From contig JAYPHU010000001.1 of NCBI GenBank assembly GCA_038127535.1, positions 62,001-126,000 on the forward strand: a stretch of DNA of 64,000 nucleotides, read 5' to 3'. Under the pieces are notes generated by a model, which was given only the letters and a program-made list of their open reading frames with translations, made no database searches and was not told the origin of the DNA. Below, in pieces: positions 35,015 to 43,938 of this stretch. The number at the start of each line of letters is the position of its first letter. Within the stretch, counting starts at the first letter, position 1. Origin of the DNA: JAYPHU01 sp038127535 (GTDB lineage Bacteria; Pseudomonadota; Alphaproteobacteria; Rhodospirillales; UBA2165). A program made the position numbers and the translations under genes.

Positions 35015-35983
35015 CTATTCGCCGAGGCCATCGAACAGCGCTGTCGACAGATACCGTTCGGCAAAGGACGGCAGGATGACAACGATGGTCTTGCCCGCCA
35101 TGTCCTCCCGCTGGGCAACCTCAATGGCGGCGGCGACCGCCGCGCCCGAGGAAATGCCGACCGGGATGGCGTCGCTGGCGGCCAGCCGCCGGGCCGTGGC
35201 GAAGGCTGTCTCATTACCGATCTGGATCACCTCGTCCACCAGACTTGTATCGAGATTGTCCGGAATAAAGCCGGCCCCGATGCCCTGAATCTTGTGGGGG
35301 CCGGCCGAGCCGCCGGAAATGACCGGACTGTCTTCGGGCTCCACGGCGATGGCGCGGAAGTCCGGGTTGCGGGATTTCAAAACCTCGGCCACGCCGGTCA
35401 GGGTGCCGCCCGTGCCGACACCGCCAATGACGGCGTCAACCTTGCCGCCCGTGTCCTTCCAAATCTCTTCTGCCGTGGTCTGGCGGTGGATTTCCGGGTT
35501 GGCCGGATTGCTGAACTGTTGCGGCATCATCGCATCCGAATTTTCCTTGAGAATTTCCTCGGCCCGGGCGATGGCGCCGGGCATGCCCTTGGCCGCCGGT
35601 GTCAGTTCGATCTCCGCACCCAGAAAATAAAGCATCTTGCGGCGTTCCAGGGACATGCTTTCCGGCATGGTCAGGATCAGCCGATAGCCCTTAGCCGCGC
35701 AGACAAAGGCGAGGGCAATACCGGTGTTTCCAGATGTCGGCTCGACGATCAGGCCGCCGGGCTTCAATTTGCCTGATTTTTCGGCGGCGTCGATCATGGC
35801 CAATCCGATCCGGTCCTTTACCGAGGCCAGCGGATTAAAAAATTCCAGTTTGCAGAGAATCTCCGCCTTGCAGTTATTCTCGGCGGCCAGCGTGTTAAGC
35901 CGGACCACAGGGGTCGCACCGATCGTATCAATAATCGAGTCGTAGATTTTACCGCGAAATTCTACCTGAGGCGCGTCTGTCAT
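35015..35983 (-). CDS. cysK: Cysteine synthase A (O-acetylserine sulfhydrylase)
   Basis: 322 residues. PLP-binding Lys56 is in FFNPLASVKDRIGLAMID, with PTSGNTGIALAFVCAAKG and the GGVGTGGTLTGVAEVLK phosphate-binding loop. CysK makes cysteine from O-acetylserine and sulfide. It sits in the leftward block after a cysteine-poor Rrf2 regulator and before moeB, consistent with sulfur assimilation. Start ATG 35983, with AGGAAGTGCC upstream. Confidence 0.96.
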   Translation of the reverse strand: MTDAPQVEFRGKIYDSIIDTIGATPVVRLNTLAAENNCKAEILCKLEFFNPLASVKDRIGLAMIDAAEKSGKLKPGGLIVEPTSGNTGIALAFVCAAKGYRLILTMPESMSLERRKMLYFLGAEIELTPAAKGMPGAIARAEEILKENSDAMMPQQFSNPANPEIHRQTTAEEIWKDTGGKVDAVIGGVGTGGTLTGVAEVLKSRNPDFRAIAVEPEDSPVISGGSAGPHKIQGIGAGFIPDNLDTSLVDEVIQIGNETAFATARRLAASDAIPVGISSGAAVAAAIEVAQREDMAGKTIVVILPSFAERYLSTALFDGLGE

Positions 35984-36022
35984 GGCACTTCCTGCTGTTC
36001 ATGAAACCGCTTAATCAGTGTA

Positions 36023-36478
36023 CTAGATCGAGAAGTCGAGATTTTGCCGGCCTTCGCTTTCAACGCCTTGGCGATTGGCCTGGTTACACAAATCGTCAAT
36101 CGTGATGTCGTTCAGCTTGTTCATCATTTCCGACTGCAAATCTTCCCACATGGGCCGGATGACCTTGCCGGACAGCTCGGAGCCATTGTCATCCGACTGC
36201 AGGTCGGCTGCAGTTTCCATGGTGCGGACGATGCGCACGATGTCACCGACGCTGATCCGGCGGCGTTCCCGCGCCAGATTGTATCCGCCCCTGGGGCCGC
36301 GTGTGCCGGTCAGAATGCCGGACCGGACCAATTGTTGCAGGGCCTGTTCCAGATAGCGCTGGGGGATGCCCTGTCGCCGCGTGATTTCCCGGCTTTGCAC
36401 CGGCAGGCCGCTGGAGTGATAGGCGATATCCACCACCGCCTCGATGGCGAACACCATTTTTTTGGATAGCCTCAGCAT
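36023..36478 (-). CDS. Rrf2-family transcriptional regulator, CymR-like
   Basis: 151 residues. The Rrf2 winged helix is clear: MVFAIEAVVDIAYHSSGLPVQSREITRRQGIPQRYLEQALQQLVRSGILTGTRGPRGGYNLARE. The three Fe-S ligand cysteines of IscR, RirA and NsrR are absent; only one Cys, in IDDLCNQAN, is seen. That is the pattern of CymR, a Rrf2 repressor of cysteine genes that acts with CysK in Bacillus. Here cysK begins 39 bases downstream, supporting regulation of sulfur metabolism. dut precedes it with a four-base gap. Confidence 0.87.
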   Translation of the reverse strand: MLRLSKKMVFAIEAVVDIAYHSSGLPVQSREITRRQGIPQRYLEQALQQLVRSGILTGTRGPRGGYNLARERRRISVGDIVRIVRTMETAADLQSDDNGSELSGKVIRPMWEDLQSEMMNKLNDITIDDLCNQANRQGVESEGRQNLDFSI

Positions 36479-36482
36479 CTAT

Positions 36483-36956
36483 TTAGCCCCCCGACGGCCC
36501 TTTTGTTTCAACCCCGGTGGAGCCGAACCCTCCGGCGCCCCGCTCCGTTTCCGGTAGTTCGTCCATCTCCGCCCAGTCAAAGGACGTGACCGGCGCGACC
36601 ACTAATTGGGCGATGCGCATCCCCCTCTCGATGGAGAAGGCTTCGTCACCGTGATTGATCATGATGGCGCCGACTTCGCCCCGGTAGTCGGCGTCGATGG
36701 TACCCGGACTGTTGAGCACGGTGACCCCGTTCTTCACCGCCAGGCCGGAGCGGGGCCGCACCTGCGCTTCATACCCCGCCGGCAGGGCAATCGCGACGCC
36801 GGTCGGGATAATCGTGCGTTCGCCCGGCTGAAGAACAACTGTTTCCTCGACAGCGGCCAACAAATCCGCGCCCGCTGCCAAATCGGTCGCCGCAGCAGGC
36901 AACGGCAGGTCCGCGCCGTGGGGCAGGCGTTTGATGGAAACAGTGACGCCGGTCAT
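36483..36956 (-). CDS. dut: Deoxyuridine 5'-triphosphate nucleotidohydrolase
   Basis: 157 residues from ATG 36956, whose A overlaps the last base of the coaBC TGA (TGATG). The five dUTPase motifs can be found: AGADLLAA, RPRSGLAVKNG, GTIDADYRGEVG, ERGMRIAQLV and the glycine-rich tail ERGAGGFGSTG. Dut prevents uracil incorporation into DNA and supplies dUMP. It is joined to coaBC as in many bacteria. Confidence 0.96.
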   Translation of the reverse strand: MTGVTVSIKRLPHGADLPLPAAATDLAAGADLLAAVEETVVLQPGERTIIPTGVAIALPAGYEAQVRPRSGLAVKNGVTVLNSPGTIDADYRGEVGAIMINHGDEAFSIERGMRIAQLVVAPVTSFDWAEMDELPETERGAGGFGSTGVETKGPSGG

Positions 36957-38170
36957 CAAGCGTTCCCCCCGAGATGGCGGATAATCCGATCCGTGAGCCG
37001 GTGCCCCACATCTTCCTTGGACATGGTCGGCCAGTCCTCTACCCCGTCAGCGTCGATCACATGCACGGTGTTGTTCGCGCCGCTGAAAGTTTCCGTTCCT
37101 TCCGACACATCATTGGCGATGATCCAGTCGCAACCCTTTTTTTGCCGCTTAGCGACGGCCTGTTCCACGACGTTGCCGGTCTCCGCGGCAAAGCCGATGA
37201 TCAGCGGTGGGCGGGCCTGACCGGGATGAGAGAGCGTCGCCAGGATGTCCGGATTCTCGGTGAGTTCCAGATCGGGGGCCTTGCCGTTTTTCTTGATCTT
37301 GGTGGCGGATTGATCCGCCGCCCGCCAGTCGGCGACGGCGGCCGCGCATACCACGATATCGGCGGGCAGCTCGGCCTGGCAGGCGGCCAGCATTTCGACC
37401 GCGGAATTGATCCGCTGCACGGTTACACCGGGCGGATCGGGCAATTGGGTTGGTCCGGACACCAACACGGTTTCAGCCCCCGCCTCTGCTAGGGCCTGCG
37501 CGATGGCATACCCCTGCTTGCCCGACGAACGGTTGGCGATATAGCGCACCGGATCCAAGGCTTCGTGGGTAGGTCCGCCGGTCACCAGGGCCTTGCGCCC
37601 TGCCAGCTTGCCGCCGGCGCTATGTGGTTTGAGAAAAAAATCGGTGATCGCCTGGAATATCTCAGCCGGCTCCGACATCCGGCCCATGCCGTATTCGCCG
37701 CAGGCCATATCCCCTTCGACCGGCCCGATCATGGAGACGCCCCTGCTTTTCAGGGCCTCGATGTTTTCTTGGGTGGCGGCATGTTCCCACATGTGGATGT
37801 TCATGGCCGGCGCGGCCAAAACCGGTTTGTCGGTGGCCAGAAGCACCGTGGTGGCCAGATCGTCAGCAATGCCGGCCCGCATTTTGGCGAGAATATCGGC
37901 GGTGGCGGGGGCTACGACCAGCACGTCCGCGTCGCGGGAAAGCTGGATATGGCCCATTTCATGATCATCGGTGAGGGAAAAGATATCCTGATAGACTTTG
38001 TCTTCGCTGAGCGCACCCAGCGACAGCGGCGTGACGAACTGCGCCCCGCCCCGGGTCAGGATACATCGCGCGTCGTGGCCCGCGCCCTTCAGCAGCCGGA
38101 TCAGCTCCAGACTTTTGTACGCGGCAATTCCACCGGAAATGATAAGAAGGATTCTTTTCCCGCCAGCCAT
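36956..38170 (-). CDS. coaBC: Bifunctional phosphopantothenoylcysteine decarboxylase/phosphopantothenate-cysteine ligase
   Basis: 404 residues. The N-terminal flavin-dependent CoaC half shows RILLIISGGIAAYKSLELIRLL, PAMNIHMWEHAATQ and the ACGEYGMGRMSEP segment. The C-terminal CoaB half has VTGGPTHEALDPVRYIANRSSGKQGYAIA. Together they make 4'-phosphopantetheine from phosphopantothenate on the way to coenzyme A. It lies between ubiB and dut and overlaps the dut start. Confidence 0.96.
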   Translation of the reverse strand: MAGGKRILLIISGGIAAYKSLELIRLLKGAGHDARCILTRGGAQFVTPLSLGALSEDKVYQDIFSLTDDHEMGHIQLSRDADVLVVAPATADILAKMRAGIADDLATTVLLATDKPVLAAPAMNIHMWEHAATQENIEALKSRGVSMIGPVEGDMACGEYGMGRMSEPAEIFQAITDFFLKPHSAGGKLAGRKALVTGGPTHEALDPVRYIANRSSGKQGYAIAQALAEAGAETVLVSGPTQLPDPPGVTVQRINSAVEMLAACQAELPADIVVCAAAVADWRAADQSATKIKKNGKAPDLELTENPDILATLSHPGQARPPLIIGFAAETGNVVEQAVAKRQKKGCDWIIANDVSEGTETFSGANNTVHVIDADGVEDWPTMSKEDVGHRLTDRIIRHLGGNA

Positions 38171-38259
38171 TGGGAAATCCTAATAATTCACGAAATCAGA
38201 CTGTAGTTAACTTACTGGCAGGGCGAAACCAATGCAAGAATTTGAAATATGTGGAGAAT

Positions 38260-39798
38260 TTAAACGAGAAACAGCAACGCCACCAGAATTGCGATTATGC
38301 CCAGATATATTCGTGGCGCCATGGATTTGTGGCGTCCGTCCGACCGGGTCATGATTTGCACCGTATCGGGATGCAGTTTCAATCCGCCCTGACCCAGGGC
38401 GGCTGCATTGCGTTCGATGGCGGCGACCATGCGCGGCAGCCGGCGGAGGCTATCGGCGACCTCTTCCACGGTTTCCTGGATGGCAGTATCGGGCCCCATG
38501 TTTTCTTCCACCCATTCTTCGATCAGGGGCTGGGCTAGGAACCAGATATTGGCCTGGGGCGAGATGGTGCGACCCACGCCCTCGGCAACCAGCATGGTTT
38601 TCTGTAGCAAAAGAAGTTGAGGCTGGGTTTCCATCTCGAAGGTTTCGGTGACCTCGAACAGTTGCGCCAGCAGCCGGGCGATGGAGATTTCGTTCTGCGG
38701 TTTGTCGAGGATCGGCTCGGCAATGGACCGGCAGGCCTGGGTGAAGGCCTGCACCGATTTGTGAGCGGGGACGTAGCCGGCCTCGAAATGCACTTCCGCC
38801 ACCCGCTGATAATCACGATTCAAGAAGCTCATCAGCATCTCACCCAGGTAGCGCCGGGTCGGCCGGTCGATCCGCCCCATGATGCCGAAGTCGACAGCGA
38901 TAATCTCGCCCTTGTCGCCGACGAAGATATTGCCGGGGTGCTGATCCGCGTGGAAAAAGCCGTCGCGGAACACTTGTTTGAAGAAGGCGGTGGCGGCCTT
39001 GGCCAGAATATCGTCGGGCTCAAACCCGGCCTCAATTAAGGCCTCCCGCTCGTCGATGGCGATACCGTTCACTCGCTCCAGCGTTAGAACCCGCCTAGCG
39101 GTCCGCCGCCAATCCACCGCCGGTGACCGGAAAGTCGGATCATAGGCGAAATTTTCCCCGATCTCTTCCGACGCCGCGGCTTCCAGGCGCAGGTCCATCT
39201 CCAGCTTGATCGTATCCTCGAAGGTCTTGATCACCTCGACAGGTTTCAGACGGCGGAAATCGGGCCGGGCCCGCTCCACCAGCTCTGCCATCCAGTGAAA
39301 CAGTTGCAGATCGCGGGCAAAGGCGGCTTCCACATCGGGGCGCAAAATCTTGACCGCCACCTCGTCGCCGTCGGTCGTCGTCGCCAGATGAACCTGGGCG
39401 ATGGAGGCGGCGGCAACCGGATCGCGCTCGAATTCCCGATAGAGCTCGTCCAGGGGCGCGCCCAGCTCCCGCTCCACGGTGGCCTTGGCGTCGCTGAACG
39501 AAAAAGGCGGCAAATGGTCCTGAAGTTCGGAGAGGTCATCCGCCACTTCCTCACCCAACAGATCGGAGCGGACCGACAGGGCTTGCCCCAGTTTGATGAA
39601 GCTCGGGCCCATTTCCTGTAGGGCGCGGGCCAGGCGTTCGCCGGGGCGACCCTCCTGCTGCTGACGGGCGGTCAGTTTGATCAGCGCGACCATCCAGGGC
39701 GCCACACCTGACTGTTCCAGGGGAAACAAGGCGTCGTAACGGGCCAGGGTGCGGGAGATCCCGAACAGGCGGCTGAGGTTGCTGGCGAAGGCGAACAC
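38260..39798 (-). CDS. ubiB: UbiB, ubiquinone biosynthesis atypical kinase
   Basis: 512 residues from GTG 39798. The frame is open to 39864, but that would overlap ubiE; GGAGAG lies seven bases before the GTG, which starts 20 bases after the ubiE stop. The ADCK/UbiB signatures are LGPSFIKLGQ-type (here MGPSFIKLGQALSVR), the Ala-rich nucleotide loop AAASIAQVHLA, VKILRPDV, and FFHADQHPGNIFV with AVDFGIMG. Two hydrophobic segments at the C-terminus suggest membrane association. UbiB supports ubiquinone synthesis. Confidence 0.93.
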   Translation of the reverse strand: MFAFASNLSRLFGISRTLARYDALFPLEQSGVAPWMVALIKLTARQQQEGRPGERLARALQEMGPSFIKLGQALSVRSDLLGEEVADDLSELQDHLPPFSFSDAKATVERELGAPLDELYREFERDPVAAASIAQVHLATTTDGDEVAVKILRPDVEAAFARDLQLFHWMAELVERARPDFRRLKPVEVIKTFEDTIKLEMDLRLEAAASEEIGENFAYDPTFRSPAVDWRRTARRVLTLERVNGIAIDEREALIEAGFEPDDILAKAATAFFKQVFRDGFFHADQHPGNIFVGDKGEIIAVDFGIMGRIDRPTRRYLGEMLMSFLNRDYQRVAEVHFEAGYVPAHKSVQAFTQACRSIAEPILDKPQNEISIARLLAQLFEVTETFEMETQPQLLLLQKTMLVAEGVGRTISPQANIWFLAQPLIEEWVEENMGPDTAIQETVEEVADSLRRLPRMVAAIERNAAALGQGGLKLHPDTVQIMTRSDGRHKSMAPRIYLGIIAILVALLFLV

Positions 39799-39817
39799 GG
39801 CAGGTCTCTCCGACCTC

Positions 39818-40585
39818 TTAAATCCGCCAGGCGGAATGGATGGCGGCGATGCCGCCGCTGACATTATCGAAGGACACCTGCTCCAATCCGGCGTCCTTGA
39901 TCATGTCGGCAAATTTCCTCTGCGGCGGAAACCGCCGGATGCTCTCCGCTAGATACTGATAGGCGTCCCGGTCGCCGGCCACCACCTGGCCGATCAGCGG
40001 CAAAACTCCAAATGAATAGGCGTCATAGACATCGCTCAACAGCGGCAGGGCCACTTGAGAAAATTCCAAGCACATAAAATGGCCGCCCGGCTTTAAGACC
40101 CGCCGGGCTTCCTGCAACGCTTTATCCAGCCGGGTGACGTTGCGCATGCAGAAGGCCGTGACGTAGATGTCGACCGTGTCGCTTTCCACAGGCAACGCCT
40201 CCGCATCGCCGCAGGTCCAGGTAATGCCGCCGGTGATGTTCCGGTCGATGGCCCGGTTGCGCCCCACCTCCAACATTTCCCGGTTGATGTCGCAGACCTG
40301 GATGCGATCCGCCCCCTTTTCCCGGCAGCCGAAGGCGATATCGCCGGTCCCGCCGCCCACATCCAGGATGGCCATCCCGGCCCGCGGATTGATCCGGCGG
40401 ATGAGATCGGCCTTCCAGAGCCGGTGGATGCCGCCGCTCATCAGATCGTTCATCAGGTCGTATTTGGGCGCGACATGGTCGAACACGTCGCCGACCATGG
40501 AGGCCTTCTCCGATTCGCGCACGCGGCGAAAGCCGAAATCGGTCATCCGGCTGTTCGTATCTCCCACATCATCCTGATAAGTCAT
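39818..40585 (-). CDS. ubiE: Ubiquinone/menaquinone biosynthesis C-methyltransferase UbiE
   Basis: 255 residues. The UbiE signatures FDHVAPKYDLMNDLMSGGIHRLWK, the SAM motif ILDVGGGTGDIAF and YDAYSFGVLPLIGQVVAGD are all present. The enzyme C-methylates the demethyl quinone intermediate. It is divergent from mutM (75 bases) and leads the leftward run ubiE-ubiB-coaBC-dut. Confidence 0.96.
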   Translation of the reverse strand: MTYQDDVGDTNSRMTDFGFRRVRESEKASMVGDVFDHVAPKYDLMNDLMSGGIHRLWKADLIRRINPRAGMAILDVGGGTGDIAFGCREKGADRIQVCDINREMLEVGRNRAIDRNITGGITWTCGDAEALPVESDTVDIYVTAFCMRNVTRLDKALQEARRVLKPGGHFMCLEFSQVALPLLSDVYDAYSFGVLPLIGQVVAGDRDAYQYLAESIRRFPPQRKFADMIKDAGLEQVSFDNVSGGIAAIHSAWRI

Positions 40586-40659
40586 TGCTTCAACACCAAT
40601 ATTCCCTGCGGCTACACCGGACCATAGCTTAACTGACCGGAAACCGCTACGGTTATGCC

Positions 40660-41508
40660 ATGCCTGAATTACCTGAAGTGGAAACAGTCTGCCGGGGTCT
40701 GGCGCCGGTCCTGGAGGGGGCGGTGATCGACCGCGTTGAGGTCCGCCAACCGCTCCTCAGATGGCCGGTGCCCGACGACTTTGCCGCCAAGCTGGCGGGC
40801 CGCATGATGCTCACGCTGCACCGCCGGGCCAAGTACATGCTGATGACCATGGAGGACGAGACTGTGGTGCTGGGCCATCTGGGCATGTCCGGGCGGATGA
40901 CCATCCACCGGGCGGGTAAGCCTCTGCCGCCGCCGGGCAAGCATGATCATATCGATTTTATCACCCAAGCCGGAGATGTGATCCGGTACTGCGACCCCCG
41001 GCGCTTCGGCATGATGCTGCTGAGCTCGGTGGGCGAGCTCGAAGAGCATCGATTGATCCGGCACTTGGGCCCCGATCCGCTGGACAACAGTTTCAACGCC
41101 ATTGTGCTGGCGTCGCGGCTCAAGGGCAAGACCGGCCCGATCAAAGCGGCGCTGCTGGATCAAAAGGTCGTCGCCGGGCTCGGCAATATATATGTGTGCG
41201 AAAGCCTGTTCCGCTCGGGGATTTCACCCAAGCGCAAGGCGGGCTCCGTACAGGGCGGGCTCGCCGATAAACTGACCGTGGCGATCCGGGATGTCCTAAG
41301 TGAGGCGGTTGCAGCCGGCGGATCGACCCTCAGGGATCATGCCCAACCGGACGGAGAGCTTGGTTATTTCCAGCATAATTTCAAGGTTTACGGCCGGGAA
41401 GGGGAGGCCTGCCCCGGATGTGACTGCGACCTGGCGGCCACCGGCGGCATCCGCCGGCTGGTGCAAAGCGGACGCTCCACCTTCTACTGTCCAAGGCGCC
41501 AGCGCTAG
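40660..41508 (+). CDS. mutM: Formamidopyrimidine-DNA glycosylase (Fpg/MutM)
   Basis: 282 residues. The catalytic N-terminal PELPEVE (Pro2 and Glu3 after Met removal) and the C-terminal zinc finger CPGCDCDLAATGGIRRLVQSGRSTFYCPRRQR are intact. The enzyme removes 8-oxoguanine and other oxidised purines from DNA. Within the zinc finger the first pair is CPGC with a further Cys. The mutM/ubiE divergent pair is typical of the class. A short terminator follows. Confidence 0.96.
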   Translation: MPELPEVETVCRGLAPVLEGAVIDRVEVRQPLLRWPVPDDFAAKLAGRMMLTLHRRAKYMLMTMEDETVVLGHLGMSGRMTIHRAGKPLPPPGKHDHIDFITQAGDVIRYCDPRRFGMMLLSSVGELEEHRLIRHLGPDPLDNSFNAIVLASRLKGKTGPIKAALLDQKVVAGLGNIYVCESLFRSGISPKRKAGSVQGGLADKLTVAIRDVLSEAVAAGGSTLRDHAQPDGELGYFQHNFKVYGREGEACPGCDCDLAATGGIRRLVQSGRSTFYCPRRQR

Positions 41509-41516
41509 CATCATAC

Positions 41517-41538
41517 AGGCGCGGAACGCCTTTGTTTT
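41517..41538 (+). terminator. Short intrinsic terminator after mutM
   Basis: AGGCG (41517-41521), loop CGGAA, CGCCT (41527-41531), then TTGTTTT. A five-base GC-rich stem with a T-rich tail, directly ahead of the rpsT promoter. Confidence 0.6.
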
Positions 41539-41540
41539 CT

Positions 41541-41575
41541 GGGGGGTTGACGGGTTTCGCCCCCCTCTATATAAC
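41541..41575 (+). promoter_or_regulatory. Candidate rpsT promoter, -35 inside a G6/C6 inverted repeat
   Basis: TTGACG (41547-41552) and TATAAC (41570-41575) are separated by 17 bases, a good sigma-70 promoter. GGGGGG (41541-41546) and CCCCCC (41560-41565) flank the -35 box as an inverted repeat. The promoter is 39 bases before the rpsT start. Confidence 0.65.
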
Positions 41576-41613
41576 CCCGCTCTTCGAACGAAAAAGCCTG
41601 AGAGTGACAAATT

Positions 41614-41880
41614 ATGGCCAACCATGATTCGGCAAAGAAACGTATCCGTCAGACGGTGCGCCGCCGCGAAGTTAATCGCGACCGGTTGAGCCGCGTACGC
41701 ACCTTTATCAAGAAGGTGGAGCTGGCGATTGAAAGCGGCGATGCCGCTGCGGCGAAAGACGCGTTACAGAACGCTCAGCCGGTGGTCGCCCGCGGCGCGC
41801 AGAAGGGTGTCATGCCCAAGAATACGGCGGCTCGGAAAATGTCCCGTCTGTCGGCCCGCGTCAAAGCGATGTCGAGCTGA
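41614..41880 (+). CDS. rpsT: 30S ribosomal protein S20
   Basis: 88 residues. MANHDSAKKRIRQTVRRREVNRDRLSRVRTFIKKVE and the C-terminal AQPVVARGAQKGVMPKNTAARKMSRLSARVKAM identify S20. It binds the 5' domain of 16S rRNA. It has its own promoter and is followed by a strong terminator; dnaA lies beyond a 580-base gap, the usual rpsT-dnaA order of the class. Confidence 0.97.
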   Translation: MANHDSAKKRIRQTVRRREVNRDRLSRVRTFIKKVELAIESGDAAAAKDALQNAQPVVARGAQKGVMPKNTAARKMSRLSARVKAMSS

Positions 41881-41908
41881 CCGGACCTTAACACAAGCCC
41901 ATCGGACA

Positions 41909-41937
41909 AAGCCGCATCCCAATGGTGCGGCTTTTTT
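41909..41937 (+). terminator. Intrinsic terminator after rpsT
   Basis: AAGCCGCA (41909-41916) pairs with TGCGGCTT (41926-41933); a run of six T ends at 41937. A strong, standard Rho-independent terminator. Confidence 0.88.
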
Positions 41938-41939
41938 GA

Positions 41940-42460
41940 TGCCCGCAGACCGAAAAATGGCGAGGGACTCGAAAAGTTGATTTGAGTCAACAAATTTATT
42001 TGCAACGTTCTCTTTTCGGTCCGCTTGAATCGAAAATTTTGCCCGAGTACATTCGGCTCTGTTGCGACGCTGACCATGCTTCAACATTTCGTTGTTTTTC
42101 CAGCAAGTCACACAGTCTAAATAAATTCGGCGAAAGGGTTTTCTTCAGTTCAATTCAGCCTCATCACATCAAACGCCCTATTTCGGGTGGATACTAATAA
42201 TCATAGTTTAATAGTGCGTGCGAATGTCCCAGGTGAGCAAATCGAATTGCAGTCACATGCTGACGCGAGCCTCGGCAAGCAACACAAGAATTTCAGGGGG
42301 GCAGTTTAGGTCTATCCTTTGCCTCTGAGCGAATAAAACCGGTTTTACCCGATGCGGCACGGAGGTTTTCTATGCGACTGCGGGTAGGGCCAAAAAAGAT
42401 GACGAGGCGGCGAAAGGCTGACGGGGAATCAGCCGCACCGCTGGAGATTAGAGCACCGGG
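41940..42460. other. Gene-free stretch between rpsT and dnaA
   Basis: About 520 bases, more AT-rich than the surroundings. I see a perfect 14-base palindrome TAAAACCGGTTTTA (42334-42347), a GTTGA/TCAAC inverted repeat (41976-41991) and a GGCTGA/TCAGCC hairpin (42416-42434) close to the dnaA start. No consensus DnaA box is visible on either strand. The short open frames here look random. It probably holds the dnaA promoter and its control sites; an origin function cannot be supported from sequence alone. Confidence 0.5.
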
Positions 42461-43861
42461 ATGGAAGATCGCCAATTACAAACACAATGGTATCGGGTTT
42501 GCAGCCGGTTAAAGGCTGAAATTGGAGACACCGCTTTTGAAAATTGGGTGAAACCCATGAAGGCGGTGGCGTTAGACGGGTCGGAATTGACTATAAGCGT
42601 GCCCAGCCGCTTTATGCGGGATTGGGTGGTGGCCAATTACCTCGATCGGCTGAAAGAGCTCTGGCACGGCGAGAACGCCAAGGTGCAGGCCGTGGGTGTG
42701 ACCATCCAGCCGACGACATCGGACAACGCTGCCGAGCCCCAGGACGAGCTGTCCCGGCCGGGCCGCGCGACCCCGATCATTTCTTCGATGGCGAACGCCG
42801 AGGGCGACTCCGGCAACAGCTGGAAGTCGGGGGCTCAAATCGCCGCGCCGCTCGATTCAAAATTTACGTTTGATCAGTTCGTGGTCGGCAAGCCGAACGA
42901 GTTCGCTTATGCCGCCGCCCGCCGGGTCGCGGAAGCGTCTTCCGTACCGTTCAATCCGCTATTCCTCTATGGCGGCGTCGGCTTGGGCAAGACCCATCTG
43001 ATGAACGCCATCGCCTGGGAGATTCTTGAGCGGGATCCGTCGCGGACGGTTATGTATCTGTCCGCCGAGAAATTTATGTACCGGTTCGTGCGCGCCCTCA
43101 GAGAACAAAACACGGTAGACTTTAAGGAGCAGTTCCGCTCGGTCGACGTGCTGATGATCGACGATGTCCAGTTCATCGGCGGGCGCGACGCGACCCAGGA
43201 AGAGTTTTTCCATACCTTCAATGCGTTAGTCGATCAAGGCCGGCAGATCATTCTGTCCGCTGATAAGTCGCCGTCTGACCTGGAGGGAGTGGAAGACCGG
43301 CTGAAGTCCCGCCTCAATTGCGGGCTAGTCGCCGATATTCACGCCACGACGTATGAACTTCGCCTAGCGATCCTGGAATCCAAGGCGGAATCCATGCAGA
43401 TCGAAGCGCCAAACAAGGTATTGGAGTTTCTGGCGCATAAAATCACGGCCAACGTGCGGGAGCTTGAAGGCGCCCTGAACCGGGTAGCCGCCCACAGCCA
43501 GTTGGTGGGCCGCGAGTTGACCCTGGAGACCTGCCAGGAGGTCCTGCACGACCTTCTCCGGGCCAACGACCGCCGGGTGACCATCGAGGAAATCCAAAAA
43601 CGGGTGGCTGAACACTTCAATATCCGCATTTCCGATATGCATTCGGCCCGGCGGGCGCGTTCCGTGGCCCGTCCCCGTCAGGTGGCAATGTATCTCGCCA
43701 AGCAGCTCACCTCGCGCTCCCTGCCCGAGATTGGGCGGAAATTCGGCGGTCGGGACCATACAACCGTGATGCACGCGGTGAAAAAAGTGGACGAATTGCG
43801 TGATTTAGACACATCGTTTGCCGAGGATGTAGAGCTTCTCCGCCGGATGCTCGAAGGCTGA
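42461..43861 (+). CDS. dnaA: Chromosomal replication initiator protein DnaA
   Basis: 466 residues. Domain I (QWYRVCSRLKAEIGDTAFENWVKPMKAV), a variable linker, the AAA+ domain with Walker A GGVGLGKTHLMNAIAWE and Walker B VLMIDDVQFIGG, and the domain IV DNA-binding helix GRDHTTVMHAVKKVDEL. It initiates replication at oriC. Start ATG 42461. The order dnaA-dnaN-recF-gyrB follows as in the ancestral bacterial cluster. Confidence 0.98.
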   Translation: MEDRQLQTQWYRVCSRLKAEIGDTAFENWVKPMKAVALDGSELTISVPSRFMRDWVVANYLDRLKELWHGENAKVQAVGVTIQPTTSDNAAEPQDELSRPGRATPIISSMANAEGDSGNSWKSGAQIAAPLDSKFTFDQFVVGKPNEFAYAAARRVAEASSVPFNPLFLYGGVGLGKTHLMNAIAWEILERDPSRTVMYLSAEKFMYRFVRALREQNTVDFKEQFRSVDVLMIDDVQFIGGRDATQEEFFHTFNALVDQGRQIILSADKSPSDLEGVEDRLKSRLNCGLVADIHATTYELRLAILESKAESMQIEAPNKVLEFLAHKITANVRELEGALNRVAAHSQLVGRELTLETCQEVLHDLLRANDRRVTIEEIQKRVAEHFNIRISDMHSARRARSVARPRQVAMYLAKQLTSRSLPEIGRKFGGRDHTTVMHAVKKVDELRDLDTSFAEDVELLRRMLEG

Positions 43862-43938
43862 GGAATTAGCGCCTCTAACCCGTTGGGATCAAAGGCTTAA
43901 ATTCCCCCTGAAAAATGGCTGATTTTGGCCGAAATGGC

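Noticed and set aside
39799..39864. Longer ubiB N-terminus overlapping ubiE
   Set aside because: GGAGAG lies seven bases before the GTG at 39798, which is just after the ubiE stop; the extension is unneeded.
41982..42197. Short 71-residue open frame before dnaA
   Set aside because: No ribosome-binding site, no recognisable sequence, and its composition looks like translated non-coding DNA.
41940..42460. Chromosomal origin in the gap before dnaA
   Set aside because: It is AT-rich and next to dnaA, but I found no consensus DnaA box there on either strand; origins in alphaproteobacteria are often elsewhere.
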